A stretch of 64,000 bases of DNA from positions 1,798,001-1,862,000 of the forward strand of contig RCTD01000006.1 of assembly GCA_014898415.1 (NCBI GenBank), read 5' to 3'. Below are positions 36,745-49,864 of this stretch, one piece after another; position 1 is the stretch's first letter; the number at the start of each line of letters is the position of its first letter. A program made the translations under genes and the position numbers. The notes under the pieces are model-generated. The model did no database searches. It saw only the letters and a program-made list of their open reading frames with translations, and was not told where the DNA came from. The DNA is from Stromatinia cepivora. Lineage: Eukaryota > Ascomycota > Leotiomycetes > Helotiales > Sclerotiniaceae.

Positions 36745-38876
36745 TTACTTCCTAGCCCTCGCCTTCGCCTGCGCCTGCGCCCGCTCCAATGCACTCTCCA
36801 GCAAACCTTGCTGCGCCGCCAACTTTGTCAAAATCGGCCTAATAGCACTACCCTCACAATCACCACCAAAATTCTCCACCACATCCCCGATGCGCCTTTC
36901 GAGCGTCTCGTCTCCTTCACTTCTCTTCCTAAAGTGAATTCCGGGCTGAATGGTGGCACAATTATATTGACTCTCTGCCGCTCTCATCTGACAGATTTCC
37001 TCCGTTGCACAATCCCCCGTGCAAGTCTCCACATTGTATCCGCGGGTTTTGCGCGCAATGTATTGGTTGAAGACCGTGGGGTTATTGGCGAATACCGTGG
37101 TGAGATTGTGCCAGAAGGCGGGAGTTAGTTCGGCGGTGGTGGAGGTAAGGGGTGGGGTTACTAGAGGACCATAAGCAGCTTTGGCCGAATAGTAGGGTTT
37201 CCAGATAGGAGCTGATTGTGTGGAGGAGGTGAGGTCGAATTCCGCAATGTAGTTTGTGAAATCGAGGATGCCGTATGTCTCGGGGTCAACGGTGTAAACG
37301 CGGAAGGTGGGGTAGCCGGAGGTTGGGGTCATGGACGGGATGATGTAGGATACTTCGAGGGCGTTGGCGGCGGTTTGAGCGCTGTAGTCACTGTATGTGA
37401 TTTGGAATTGATCGCGGTGGGTATGGCCTACTTCTGTTAGTGCGCAATAGGTAGGAAGGGCGATAACACTTACCGAAAAATAGAGCCGCGATAGTGGCGG
37501 AATATCTTTGCGTGATCTGGTTGAAGTAGTTTGAGGTGTCGTGAAATACATCACTGGAACCCATTGGCATATGTCCAATAATATAAACTCTTTCGCCAGC
37601 AGTCTCAGCAGCTTGAAGTTCAGTGACCAACCATGCCAGTTGTCCAGAAGGATCCTTCTCCATGGTGGCCTCGTAGAGCCAATAGTTTGACCTATAATAG
37701 AGATTGGTGTTGATAGATATAATTCTCAAGTTTCCTCCCGGTAAGAGGGTCGAGTATGCACCAAAGCTATCGGCTGAGGAGGCAGCAGTAGAGTCAATAA
37801 ATGCTTTCCAATTTGTAGAAAGAGTGTCATAGACCCATTGATAAGTCGTAACGCCAACGGCTTCTGGAGGGAAAGAGTTGACTGGTGCCGATTCATGGTT
37901 TCCAGTGGCCGCAAATATGTTGGTTAGACCTGACATTCGACTATAAGCATCATTTATATCCGCAATGTTGGTCGTTGAGTTGACGAGCCAGACAGAGCCT
38001 TCAACGATATCACCTGTGAAGAGTGTTGCTGTGGCATCTGGAGCAACCTCCTTGATAGCCGCGTACATACTCTCTTCCAAGCTTAGAGTAGCATCGCATT
38101 TGTAGTTGCCATATTCGCCAGCTGGATATGCGTTGTTTCCAGGTGCATCTGCAGAGGTATATGGCCTACAGCAGATAGGCTTTGTGCAATTGCTGTTAGC
38201 TCCGACTTGATATTCCCGATCCACGTGAATGTCGCTGAAATGTACAATCTTGAGAGGTGTCTTGCCGCTCACAGCCGGACGCTGAGTAGCAGGCTTGGCA
38301 CTTGGAAATGGGACCGTGTATGGAGTAACAGCAGGAAAGTCACACAATCCAAAGAACGTTATGCAAAACAATTGGGAAGTTGGCGTTCCTAGTGACATTT
38401 TTCTCAAGTCATGTGCAATTATTGGCCCCTCCAGGCCAATTGCCCCTGCGCAAACATCTGCATCTTCGACCTAAAAATTATGTTAACACAAACATTCAAC
38501 CAAAAATGGGGAAACTCACTCCAGCCAATTTGCATATTTCAGTCAAAGTATCGACAAAAGCGTCATTTCCAAGAGCCGCGACGCCTTTTAGCAATAACAG
38601 TACTGCCTATTTCCAATTTTATCAGTCTTCGTCTGACATGATAAAGCCATCTTCCACATAAAATCAAAGAGCTCTCAAGATACATCATTGAAACCAACGA
38701 AAAGAAACCAGTAACCAAATGTAGATTAAGCTACTTACGTTGCATCCGACACAAGTAGTCGCTGATTCAATAGCTTTCCATATATCGCTTCCCGTATCTT
38801 CTTTGACCAGTTCTGCCGCATAAGAAGATGAGAAAATTGCTGCAAAACAGAGATATAGGATTGAAAGAAACTTCAT
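36745..38876 (-). CDS. Secreted acid-sphingomyelinase-like phosphodiesterase (saposin plus calcineurin-like domains)
   Basis: Four exons on the minus strand, 38876-38739, 38606-38520, 38470-37474 and 37427-36745, give 634 residues; phases agree. The start at 38876 gives a signal peptide (hydrophobic core in the first 20 residues, ending SSYA). Residues 40-105 form a saposin-B-like region with paired cysteines (TTCVGCN, TEICKLAG, VCAGAIG). The metallophosphoesterase domain follows with its metal motifs: FSDIHVD, FTGDIVEG, ATGNHES, IGHMPMG and, across the last intron, GHTHRD. This order matches acid sphingomyelinase, which cleaves sphingomyelin to ceramide and phosphocholine, though many fungal members have untested substrates. 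A Cys-containing helical end region follows, ending in an Ala/Arg/Lys-rich tail. Intron 3 ends at GAAGTAG, not at the earlier AACAG, because only that keeps the GHTH frame. Confidence 0.92.
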
Positions 38877-40632
38877 CTTGAGTAATGAGTAGAAGTAAAG
38901 ACGAGCATAGCGGACCATTTCTCAAGCACTTGAGAGGACCTTTTAACTTAGAAGGCTGGTGGAACCTGATAAGATGGTGGGTATCAATCAAATTTCTCTA
39001 CGTGATAGAAATAGAAACAGGAAACCAAAATGTACATTTTAGACCGAAACCATCTACTACACGAGATGATCTCTGGTTAAGCATTGGTCCGTACTGACGG
39101 ATCAGCAGGATTAACAGGGGCATTAAGGGAATGCTAAAAGATATCCATTTTACCTAACTACCTCATACTCCGTATGTTTGTTAAAGCGCCAATGAGCAGC
39201 GCAACCAAAACTTTTCTTACAAGGCTTCAGTAGCTACCTTCCCAGAATCGACAATCTGCGCCGACGCAGATTGCTCTCCCGAGGTTCTTCAACATGTCAC
39301 CGGACCCACCTACCCCACGGTTGAGAAACGTCCCTTGTGGATGGCCTGCACATGCCCGGAAGCTTAGTATCACGGTGCCAAATGAGTGGGCGAAACGAAA
39401 AGCTGCAGCAATATCGACTTGGATTTGTATTGAAAGAACTTCCTATCTAGAGTGTCTCCACTACAAAATACTACTTTGTACAAAAAATCTTAGCAATCGA
39501 TTGATACTTTAGCCTACCTCGGTGTAGTTAAATAGAAGGAACTTACACCGGTCAAGCCTACATTAACATTATTGCCCCGGTCTATAGTCATTTTAATGGA
39601 GAATCCCGGAAAGGAAATGATATTCAGTGTTAGTGACTACACCGGTACACCAGTAAAAGTAGCACATGCAAATAAGCCTTCGCTTGGCGGATGAACCTAG
39701 GTCTACTTCATATAAATCCGTGGTAATTTCGGTCCTAGAATTTTCCCCCAAAGAAGTTATCTTTCGATTGATATCGATGAATGGAGATAGAGATTGTGAA
39801 AGCATGTGAGGTGTTCATGGTTTGGCAGAAGGTTATGTATCATGGATGAACGGCAAATAGATCGTGCAAGCCATTCTATTAGCAGCGACCGCGAAATCTG
39901 ATTTCACATGAAAATCCACCAAATGCCCATATAGACTCCTGAGACTGTACGTTTTCGTCGTTGTTGAATAGCAAAGCAGGGCGATGATTATCATAACCCC
40001 ATAGTACTCAACTGAACGCTCATGTCTGTGAGAGAATTGCAATCTCGTCCGACCCTCGTGGAGCGACGAGCTGGCTATTCTGCCACGAATATGGGGCATA
40101 AGTAGAAGAAGTATTGATATAGTCGAGTATAAATTATGATAATATGTTGCTAGACATTCGCGGCAGGAACGATGATAGTTGATGGAGCTCAAGATCAATG
40201 GGGAGGTGGTAAAACTGGAGACAAGCAAACTTGTTTGTAAGTGAAAGGAACTTCTCAGTTCAATAGTTACCTTTTAGACACTGTATATATAATAGCCATT
40301 GTTCTGGTGCTAAAGGGTTGAATGTGATTCGCATATGAAAGTTGTGGTATTAGAATTAGAAGAGTCCAAAAGAAGAGATATAGAATGGGAGGACTAGTAC
40401 AGCACAGAGAATGAAGGAGGCAAATGGGCGACCGTATCTAGTCTGATCACCCCCACTCGGAATAATGATAAACCGGATCCGACTTCCCTTACACCGCCCA
40501 AACCTTTTACTTGTCGGTGAGAGATTAAACTGGCATTACTCGAATCCTCAACTCTTCAACTCTTGTTGATTATTCTTGACTTAAGTTGATTCAATAGCAA
40601 AAACAAGAGATCGACGCGATTAAAACGGCAAC
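38877..40632. other. Intergenic between divergent genes, no gene recognised
   Basis: About 1.75 kb between the sphingomyelinase-like gene and the transcription-factor gene must hold both promoters. Open frames at 39294-39512, 39593-39805 and 39833-40228 have no family-like features. Confidence 0.45.
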
Positions 40633-43043
40633 ATGGGTCGCAAACCTAACCGTAAGTTCATCTCGTTCGAATTATCTTAATAGCTTCATTTTGACTGTCT
40701 CGAAAACTCGAGTCATCCTCCACCGATCTTTCATCTTTCTAAACAAGAATGTTTACTGACCACAAACACCAACAGCGTTGATTCTCAAGTACTTTGAAAG
40801 AGGTGCGAAGTTAAATGATTCAAGCAACCGCTACCACCATACCTGCAGAGCTTGCTCAGAAAAATTCCCCAAAGGAAGACTCGACACCTTGACAAGTCAC
40901 ATCTGCAAGAAATGCCCCGCCTTGGATCGCGCCCAAAAACAACGACTCGTTCTAGAGTTTAATAATCTTCCCGAGATTGCTGATCGTACAAATAATCAGC
41001 AGATGAATATTCAGACTGCCAATAATCGCCAAACAACTGCAATTCGTGGAAGACCGTTTCAAGGAATGACTCCCCTTGAGACTTTGGCTGAAGTTTCAAG
41101 AGACATGGCCGAGTCAGAGCATCGAAGTCATCGACCTGGCAATGAAAGCCCGCAAGGTGACGGTCAACAACCAATGTCCCGAGGTGATAATCTTGAATTA
41201 CAAGAGCAATACACTCTTGATAACCCGCCTCTGAGCTACGAGTCACGATCTCAACGCGACAAGAAGGGTTAGTGAAAATGATAAATCAACACCTCGATAG
41301 GGTGCTAACATTCTTGCAGGTATCAACCAGAAAGGTCATGGTAGTGAATTTAATCTCGGTCGTTCTCAATCTGCCTCTCCGAACTCAATGGCTGCAACTG
41401 CGGCAGCTGCTTCTCGGTTCATTCCATCAATGGTGGACCCTCAACTCTTAAGCGAAGATGCGGTAGCACAGGATAAAATCTCTGAGGACAAGCTAACCCG
41501 GCAACTTGTCGAGGCGAATGCCATGAGCGACGGTTTGTTCAATGGAAGCTCTGATAACCAACAGCATTCTTGGAGTATGATGGAGGTTTCCATGCCAGCA
41601 AGTCAAGCCGCAGCGATGCAGGTTCAAGATCAAATGGCTCATATGGGTCAAATGACATATTCTGAACATAATCCTGCCGAGAATACGTTCGATAACGGCC
41701 AACCACAATCACAAAGCCCAAAAAGCCACACTCGAATTGCCATGAATCCAATGACCACCGAATTCAGCGCTGAATATGGCAATGGCCAAAAAGCCACCAA
41801 ACCCAAAGTCCGAGGAAAGTTCAATGAGGGTCGCAGAAAGGAGGTATCTGACATTAGGAAGATTGGCTCTTGTATTCGCTGCAGAATGCTCAAGAAACCA
41901 TGCACTGCAGGAGATCCTTGTGATACTTGTAAGGGTGTCGAGAGTGCTCGTTTGTGGAAGACACCATGCATCCGAACCCGGGTTGCACATGAGCTTTGCC
42001 TGTACTCAGCGAAACTCCACACAGTACTTGCTCACCATCAGGTCCTTGCCGCGAAGGGTTCGGCTACCTTTCAGAACTCACCATACCAGATCGAGGTCTC
42101 TCATTTTCCAGGAACCACAATTTACGCTTCCTTCCCGTGCTTAGAAGCACACGATGCTGATACTGGTCTCACTTCCTATATTCTAGACACGGACAATGAT
42201 GATCTTTCCACCAAGCTCGAGGCATATGCTAAGCGTATGATGCCAATTTTTATTGATAATGAACCCTCTCAATTCATTCGAACTACTCTCCAAACTGCTC
42301 TTAATCTTTCAATCCAAAAGCAAGATAATTTTCTTAGTCGTGCTTTGGAATTGTGGACAATTGTGCACATCTTTGTTGATTCGGAAATCAGATGGGAAAT
42401 GTCTGCAAAGGCTATTTCAGGTTTACCAGATGAAGAGGGTGGTCAGACCAAAGCCATTCTTTCAACAGAAAGATCATTTGCTATAATTCACACTCAGTTG
42501 AATGCTGCAGCTGAGAACAAAGCATCTCAAATGTGCAAGGGTATTCTGAACGAGTTGGAGAGACGTTTGCTTAATAAGGCTTCAAAGTCTTCTTTCGAGC
42601 TGTTTTTGGTTGCCATCATTACTCTTAACTGTGTTGAGAAGTCCACCTGGCTTTTTAAGTGCTGGGAGGGAGAAGATTTCCATGGGCAGTGGCCACTTGA
42701 CAAGCCTCCTCAACATTTTGCTAATCAAGGTGATGACCTCATCAATGTTCTTCAAATGATCTTGAGAATGAGAGAAGTTCCACCAAAGACTTTTGTTCGA
42801 CAAGACAATGGTGTACTTGCAGTTGATGATGCATCTGAACAAGTTGTTCGGGATTTCTTTGAACAAGTTCAACTTAGTTGTTAGTTTTTCTTCCTTGAAT
42901 ATCTCAACACAATTACTAATCAAATGTAAACAGTTACCGATGTCCATGATAAACAAGTTCGGTACTTCTTTGATCCAGCAGACTCGAGATCATACGAGCT
43001 TCGCTACATCTCCCGGCTCCTCCTACCTCAAGTTTCTAATTAA
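40633..43043 (+). CDS. Putative transcription factor: BED-like finger plus Zn2Cys6-like cluster
   Basis: Four exons, 40633-40651, 40776-41267, 41320-42879 and 42934-43043, give 726 residues. Exon 1 has only 19 nt. Residues about 10-60 look like a BED-type finger: a CRAC pair, then SHICKKC after LDTLT. A Gln/Asn/Met-rich middle follows, then a basic stretch and the cysteine cluster CIRCRMLKKPCTAGDPCDTC with a sixth Cys in KTPCIRTRV (about residues 370-410). Spacing is that of Zn2Cys6 except for a 12-residue last loop. The C-terminal 300 residues (for example ELWTIVHIFVDSEIRWE) are probably helical and regulatory. It presumably binds DNA in the nucleus; I cannot name an ortholog. The in-frame TAG after QLSC (42882) is avoided by a GTTAGT donor at 42880 that joins a last exon ending YISRLLLPQVSN. 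Confidence 0.82.
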
Positions 43044-44831
43044 TGGAATCCCCTCTCACTCACTCACTCACTTTCCTTTCAATTTCTGCATCTTGTGCGG
43101 CCAAATCTGCAGCATTTTCGGCGTTCCACGGCTTCCATACAGAGGGGCGTATTGCATAAAGATTTCATGATTGTGCATATGGGTGGATAACTTTCTCTGT
43201 TTAGGGGTCGGTTAAAATTATGATCAGCAGGGAGTTTGTGGTGCAAATTGCTCAACTATTGTCTTCGAATATATCCCAACTTCTCTTTCACAAGTTCACC
43301 TTGGGGGGTCTACTCATGTTGCATATCTGATCAATCATCTGGAACAGACACAGGATTCATACCTTGCTGCTTTTTCCCTTTTCCTCTTTTTTATTTCTAT
43401 TTTTTTTGGCGCTACACTACAATACGTACCATTTCGTTTTCAGTGATACAATCCTATGTTCTTAGAACCCATCTATACTTCAGATTGAGTAGGGCATTTA
43501 TTGGTCAAACCGTGCTGCAAGTAATATTCAATTAATGCAATGGTTGGAATGCTTGGACGGGGATGTATGATAGGGTCCATTCGATGAATGAATGATACAT
43601 TTACAAAAATGATTAGAATGGTTGATGTGATACGTTATGCATAGTAAAATGCCGAGTCTTCGCTTCCATAAATGACATGATTATGTATATACATTTCAAG
43701 ATTTTTAGTGTATAATTTACATGTTGGGCATGTTGAAAATATTAGAAGATAGAATTTCATATCTCTAATAGATACCTAGTATATATTCCTTACTTATTTA
43801 CTCCTATAAAACTAAGTAACCTCAATTAAACTTCAAGAAGAGAAATTCTTATTCACATCACCCCCATTGTATCTGCATATATATCCCTTCCCTTCCCTTC
43901 CCTTCCCTTCCCTTCCCTTCCCTTCCCTTCCCTTCCCCCCTATCTCCCAAAATCTCCTCAAATACAACACAAGAACTCATTACAGAGACACTATATATAG
44001 ATGGTTCACCAGTTTCAGGCATAACAATTAAACTCCACAACCTAAAACAGACACGCAACAAAACATCTATTTGAACCTTACCTCAATAATGAGATCCGCG
44101 TTCCGCACGCATGGTGTTAGATTAGAGCGGAAGTGAATTTGAATTTGAATTGAGATGGAGTGAATTGTAATTGTGGTCTTAATAAATTTGTTTAGGCACA
44201 CCGAATTCACCTTTCCTAATTTCATATTCCACGTTCAACATTCATATTTGAAAACTCTTTACGAGTAGTAGAAGGAAGATATCCAGACTTGGTTCATTCG
44301 AATGATGCAAGTCCAGACACTTGAATTCATCAAATACAATTCACTCACCTATCAGACAAGGCCGCGCGAATATCAAAGCCATATCTCATATTGTCATCAA
44401 AATAACATGAATTCCACGCTTCTATTTCCAGCCCAAAATATCTTGCGCCTTTTCATTCGTGGTTCATCTTCATCATTTCTCTATGCCATCACAAATCACA
44501 TCATACAATCATCTACAACCCATAACCGCAGCAAGAAAGGTTATGTAACATCATCCCTCTGGAAATTGCCCATCCCTTCACTAACTAGTCCATATGACCA
44601 CATAAAAGCCCCCAAAATATACTCACCCATATTATCCCAACTCCGGTCCGAGGATGACCACTCGGCTTTTGGTTCCGAGCTTTTTCACCACGCTATGACT
44701 ACTTTCTGGCAAAGAAAGGAAAATCTCCGCCAGCCACCGCCCGAATCGCTATGCTATTGCAACAACTGAAAATGGAAAGTCGAACACGAAGACTCTCCTT
44801 GAGTGTATAATGTTTGTCAAAGAGAAAGGAT
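43044..44831. other. Convergent intergenic region, no gene recognised
   Basis: It holds the 3' flanks of the transcription-factor and karyopherin genes and a CCTTC microsatellite (43885-43938). Open frames at 42793-43170, 43236-43535 and 44302-44769 have no family-like features. Confidence 0.5.
43885..43938. repeat. CCTTC pentanucleotide microsatellite
   Basis: About ten uninterrupted copies of CCTTC; the plus strand is pure pyrimidine here. Confidence 0.93.
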
Positions 44832-47800
44832 CTAACCGCTATATTGAAACCTAGTGGCCTCAAGTCGGCCTAAACCATCCCTAGGAGCAACATAACGTCT
44901 CCGATAAGAGTTTGTAAAGTCTTGCAATAAGCTGCGAACTTTTCGGACACCATCATGACCGATGCTAAGCTTTTCTCGAATGCTGTTCATCAATCGGTCG
45001 ATATCGACTTCCCTGACGGTTCCAGCCGGCAGCATGCGCAGAATGCCATCAACCCAACTGGTAGTTTCTTGTGGTAGAATCTCGAACAAACCAAGAAGAA
45101 CGCCACTGCCATCAGTAAAGCAGTCTCCCGGAAAACTAATCATCATGCCTTTCATGATTCCTTTCACTAACTCATTGCCGTTGGCAAGAATAAGCTGCCG
45201 GACCAATTGTTGAATCTCGGGTGGATTTATGTTAGAGGCTGAACTTGAAGGATTGTCACCACCGTAGCTGATGACATCTCGGAGATAGTGCAGAACCGCG
45301 GAGAGAGGTTCGCGTTGCTCGAGATCCAAAGCAGCTATGGCAGCCCTGAAAATTGGCGTAAATAGATGCGATCGAATCATTTTATGAGGGTAGTATAGTA
45401 AGGCGTCAAGTAAGAGACGGTAGAAATCTTCGATAACATCAGGGAGATCTTGAGGTGGAAGATCAGTCATTGCCTTCAACATCGCTGTCGACTGAGCTTC
45501 AAAGAAGGTGTAAATTGATTCTGTCGTTTGTTCGTCGACGTGCTCCCGATCCTCGGAGAACTCACGCAAGATAGCACTCGTGACCCACAAGAAACAGCCC
45601 TGTCGTGATGCTGCGAAGCCTTCTGCGAGTTTGTTGGCCATTTGAGGAAGGAGAGGAGCCATTGATGTTCGATATGATATGATCATATATCTCCAGGTAC
45701 GGCAAACTCTCTCACAAATTGGAGTGAAAGTCATAAATGAATCTAAGATAGTCGACAAAATGGGGAAGATCTCTTGGCAGTATTTTACAGCTGGATTGTC
45801 ATGATTTGGCTCAATCCAAGGACTAACGAACTGTATAAATAATGTAATCAGTTGCATATGATCTAGAGTCCTGTTAGTAGATTTTCGGATAAGCTCAGTC
45901 GAGAAGATACTTACCAGCAACTTTAAGCTTTGATTCTTCATCGTTGGCTTGATTTGCCAGGGCCATTAGCCTAGCCATCAATGGATCACAATATAATTTT
46001 AGGAGTTGATATGTTTGTGTTGATGGTTGAACAGCAACAACAGATGCAACACCTTCCGTGAGTTCTTCCTTACTGACTCCTGGTAATTTGTCGAGAGTCT
46101 GGTCGTAGAATTGCTGCAATTGTACTACTTGGCCGCCGAGCAAGTGTTTGCAATCACTGCAAATGAATTTCATCGCCATGGCAGCTGCTCGGACAATTTC
46201 CTTCGAGTCGGTTGTGAATGAAGATACAATGTATTGAAATTGAGACTCAAGAAATTCGGGATGATTAGAAGTCCACTCCGTATAACGACCTAATACCATA
46301 ATAGTTGCAAATCGAAGTTTTTCGTGATGAGGAATTTGAACCAGGAGAGGTATGATCTGAGGAAGTATGATGTCCTCATCTTTGTCGACCAATCTTCCCA
46401 TCGCACGCATTCCAAAGAGAGGTGCTTCAAGTTGTTGCCAATGTGGAACAGAGGCTTCGGTCGCATGACTAGCGTAAGAACCCATCCAGGACTTGATAGC
46501 ATCGTAAACTTTTGTGAGGCACGGCGTGACGCCCATAATCTCACAGCAATCTTTGAGGACATCCCCCATATGGTGACGGAATTCCCGAAACTTTTCCTCT
46601 GCATCCCGATCGCCATCGAACAAGTCCGTTTCATCCGCGCTATCTGCCGTAGGAAATTCCAAATGCTTCATCATAATGTCCACAAGACTAGAGTATACAT
46701 CCACGTATTGCATGCGAGCTTCGATATACTTCTCGAGGATAAGATAGAGTTTGAGCTCGTACCAGAAGATGAAAGTAAGGGAAATCGCATCTTTATCAAA
46801 ATCTCTGTGAGTACATTCCAAAATCGCCTCGACCAAAGGTCTGAAAACCTTAGGCTCGCGAGCAATCAAGACAACCCATGCTTCACCAGCTTCGGCAAAA
46901 ATGCGAGTGAAGCCCTTAAATGACTCCGAATCTTCGTCTTGGGCAGCTTGCGCAATACGAGGCTGAAGCGCCAATACACGAGGCAAAAGTATCTCGATGG
47001 TAGGCATGTACTCGTCAACCTCACGAGTCTCCTTAAATATAGAACACAGACATTCTGTTGCAGCTTCGAAAGAGCGGTCGTTATTCAAGGCATTGAGGAT
47101 TACCGGCAGGAGAGGTGAATTAACTATGTCGGCAACAGGTACTTCGCGTAGCCAAGATGTAATGACTTCAAATAGTTGTGGATTTGTAGCCGCCGATTCT
47201 GTGCCATGCTTCTTAGCCTTTGGCATTACATTCCAAGGGAATTATTACGTACCAGACGATTGTGCGTATGCAATCAACAATTGTACAACTTGAGCGGTAT
47301 TGTCTCCCAATAGTTCCTGAGTTCTCTGTTGAAGCTCATCTTCCTAATTGACGCATTAGACTTGAATATTCCTATTAACATTTCGACCACCCCAAGTCGG
47401 TTCACCTGCTCCGGGAATGGTGTGTTTCGGCCCACATACTGTCAAAGTAATTTTTCGTCCCTCGGTGACTTCTTCTGGGAGAACTTTCAAGAAATCTAGG
47501 ACACAGGCGAGACTTTCTGCGGAGCTCCCCAATGTTGATACAACCATCGGTACCACATCCTTCCAAGCTGTCATCTGGATAGCTAAAATGGCCAAGCAAA
47601 CGCATAGTTGGATTCGAATCGGTCGTGGCCCTGTCGCAAACACTTTCAATAACTCTAGAAGTTGATTTCGTAGCGCTGGTAAGGAGTCGCTTGGTATTTG
47701 TTGAATGTCATAGGTGATCTATAAAATTAGAATTTAATCCGAAGAGGTGGGGTTCGTGATCATATACCTTTCCTCTCAAAGTAGTAGCCGCGAAGAGCTT

Positions 47801-48063
47801 CGCATCGGGCTCCGCATCTGACGATAGGATGCCAATCGTAATCTGCCATGCCTCTCCCTACAAGAAAAGTGAGCCTGCGTCAACGACAAATGGGTTTGGC
47901 GCAAAGGTGTCGAAAAACTACCTACCGACTTCTGGAAACTCTCTAGAAAACTATGTGCTGCCTCCTTTTGTCCCCGCTGACCATCGCGCATGGTATTTAA
48001 AGCCGCAATAACAGGAGTGAAGGCATTCTGCGGGCCAGTCCCGTTCGTGGAAACAGCGACCAT
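44832..48063 (-). CDS. Importin-beta family karyopherin, Mtr10 / transportin-SR (TNPO3) type
   Basis: Six exons on the minus strand, 48063-47926, 47857-47768, 47718-47440, 47343-47253, 47198-45915 and 45862-44832, give 970 residues; all phases agree. Mtr10/transportin-SR carries SR-type RNA-binding proteins such as Npl3 into the nucleus and affects tRNA and mRNA traffic. The N-terminus has the importin-beta fold start (EAWQITIGIL, LFAATTLRGKI), which binds RanGTP in this family. Other family blocks are RIQLCVCLAILAIQMTAW, SWLREVP, FKGFTRIFAEAGEAWVVLIA, FWYELKLYL and, near the end, LQDFTNSYRRRY. The length equals that of yeast and human members. The intron before exon 5 ends CACAG, leaving G|AA for Glu; the last intron ends CTCTAG, not the earlier AACAG, because the latter meets a stop. 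It shares a 460-bp divergent promoter region with SmE. Confidence 0.94.
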
Positions 48064-48523
48064 TTTGATGGAGGGGCAAGGTCTTGGAGACAATAACAGA
48101 TTAACGGCGTGATGTAGTCATGTACACTTCGTGAATTTATCGTAGAATAAGTTGTCGAATATGAAAGTATCTAGAAAAGAGGAATTAAGGGTATCAACAA
48201 TAGATTATGGAATTTTGGTGGTTGGTGGTTTTTTCTTGGAAAGAATCAGAATGTTCTTTTGTTGTAAGTAACAGGGTGAATCTTGTCTGACCGTTTAAAG
48301 TTGGTTGCTGCAGCGAAATAAAGTTTTAGCGCCGTTTCGAGCGGCAGCCTTGTGAAAGAAGCACGTTAATCAACCGCGTCGAGAATTTTAAAGATTTGAT
48401 CAGGAGTTTAAAGGATTCAAACCCAACTCTCTCACCACTCAATCAATCTATCGAGAAATAGTTTTTGTCCTCAAGGGCTGAATTTAAGAGTGTTTAATTC
48501 AACAAAGTTCAACAAAAATCATC
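48064..48523. promoter_or_regulatory. Divergent promoter region, karyopherin / SmE
   Basis: 460 bp between two outward-facing start codons, with T-rich and A-rich stretches but no motif I can name. Confidence 0.45.
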
Positions 48524-48920
48524 ATGAATCGAGGTGGTGGAGGTGGCCGAAAGGTCCTTCTTCCCCCAATCAACTTCATCTTCAAGCTTCTTCAACAGCA
48601 TACGCCAGTATCAATTTGGTTGTACGAGCAATTGGGAATCAGAATTGAGGGAAAGATCAGAGTGCGCGCACAAAATTCTCATTCCTGGTCATGATATTTT
48701 ACTAATCGATGGGCTTCCAGGGCTTCGACGAATTCATGAATTTGGTGCTCGATGATGCAGTGGAGGTTAAGCAAGCTACAAAGGACAAAGCGGAGAGTCG
48801 TAGGGCGCTGGGTTAGTTTTTGGGTTATATGAGCCTTGAAGAATAGTTTACTGATATAGTCCAGGACAAATTCTATTGAAGGGTGATAACGTGTCGTTGA
48901 TCCAGAGCGCAAGTGGATAA
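48524..48920 (+). CDS. Small nuclear ribonucleoprotein SmE (Sm protein E)
   Basis: Three exons, 48524-48661, 48721-48811 and 48865-48920, give 94 residues, the usual size for SmE. SmE is one of seven Sm proteins that form the ring on U1, U2, U4 and U5 snRNAs for splicing in the nucleus. The Sm1 motif (IWLYEQLGIRIEGKIRGFDE, then FMNLVLDDAVE) crosses the first intron exactly between Arg and Gly. The Sm2 motif ILLKGDNVSLI is in the last exon, and the short C-terminus (QSASG) matches SmE. The N-terminus has a poly-Gly stretch before RKVLLPPINFIF. The gene converges with the 5-formyl-THF cyclo-ligase gene, with about 130 bp between stops. Confidence 0.96.
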
Positions 48921-49053
48921 GAGACTATGGGAAGGCGTACATTCAGAATGGGTTATTATGAGAATAAAAAGTACTGCAAGGCCTGCACCACGAGTTTTAG
49001 GGGAGTTCTTCGGTCATCTGGCTTCATATCGAGTTGTTTATTTTGAGGTGGAT

Positions 49054-49864
49054 CTATTCTCTGGACACAAGACCATCTTTAATCTCACCATCTCCCAAGA
49101 AAATTCCGTGGAGAAGGCTATCATGCTCTCCTACTGGCACTGATTTTTCAGCTCCAGACTTCAAGAATTGCTCCTGAAGAGCCAAACCATAGAGCAATAC
49201 ATTTGTTCCTGGATTCGCTGGATCCGGCATTTGTGAACTTGACTGCTGCCTGTATCGATGCAAGAAGTAGTCGTAGAACCCTTTTCCATGACCAAGGCGT
49301 CTTATAAGGTTGGTTTTAGGATCAATGTCAAAGGCTACCCCAGGCAAGAGTATCATATCTAAGCCGTCTTTGCTCGAAACAGTCTCCAATATACTCTCTC
49401 GTTCACCCACAGTCTCTGCAGGGATTGTGGGTATTCCCCAACTACCTCTTTCCAGGGCTTCAAAATCTGCAAGGCTACGAAGGTCCACCATATCCATTAC
49501 GGAACGGGGTGTATCAGGTGGCGGGGACGTAGATTTATGAAGGTAAGGTACGAAGACCTGTTTGCCAGATTCCAAAGCGTGACGTACAATTGCATCAGTT
49601 TGTAATTCCCCATCTGGCATTGCAAGATATATCCCTATTCGTTTGGCCTGTTGATATGGTTTAAAATTGATGAGTCTGTGAAAGACAGCCGCACCTAAGG
49701 ACATTAATGAACTGGTAGTGAATAAATGTGGAACCAATATCCGAATGCGACCTAGAATACTCACTTTGAATTTGTACAGAATCATTTGTAATTGTCGATA
49801 GAAGCTTTTTGATCGATGAACGAAGCTCTTTTTTGCTTGACTTCAGTGCTGCTGATGAAGCCAT
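49054..49864 (-). CDS. 5-formyltetrahydrofolate cyclo-ligase (5,10-methenyl-THF synthetase)
   Basis: Two exons on the minus strand, 49864-49765 and 49694-49054, give 246 residues. The enzyme converts 5-formyl-THF to 5,10-methenyl-THF with ATP, the only known way to use folinate. The N-terminus carries the helix with KKELRSSIKK. The body has RIGIYLAMPDGELQTDAI and the ATP/folate-site signature LGHGKGFYDYFLHRY. Family length is about 200-250. The intron acceptor is at CCTTAG, leaving A|GT for Ser; the nearer upstream acceptor CACTACCAG would give an immediate stop. A Ser/Pro-rich insertion (STSPPPDTPRS) is typical of fungal members. It is convergent with SmE and divergent from ROT1. Confidence 0.94.

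Noticed and set aside
39833..40228. 131-codon minus-strand open frame
   Set aside because: Composition is not family-like and no splice-linked exons are evident; probably promoter sequence of the neighbouring genes.
44302..44769. 155-codon plus-strand open frame between convergent genes
   Set aside because: No recognisable motif and irregular composition; likely 3' flanking DNA.
48421..48440. GGTTTGAATCC-like box on the minus strand, possible tRNA B box
   Set aside because: No matching A box or cloverleaf arms at tRNA distance; no tRNA gene was recognised anywhere in the window.
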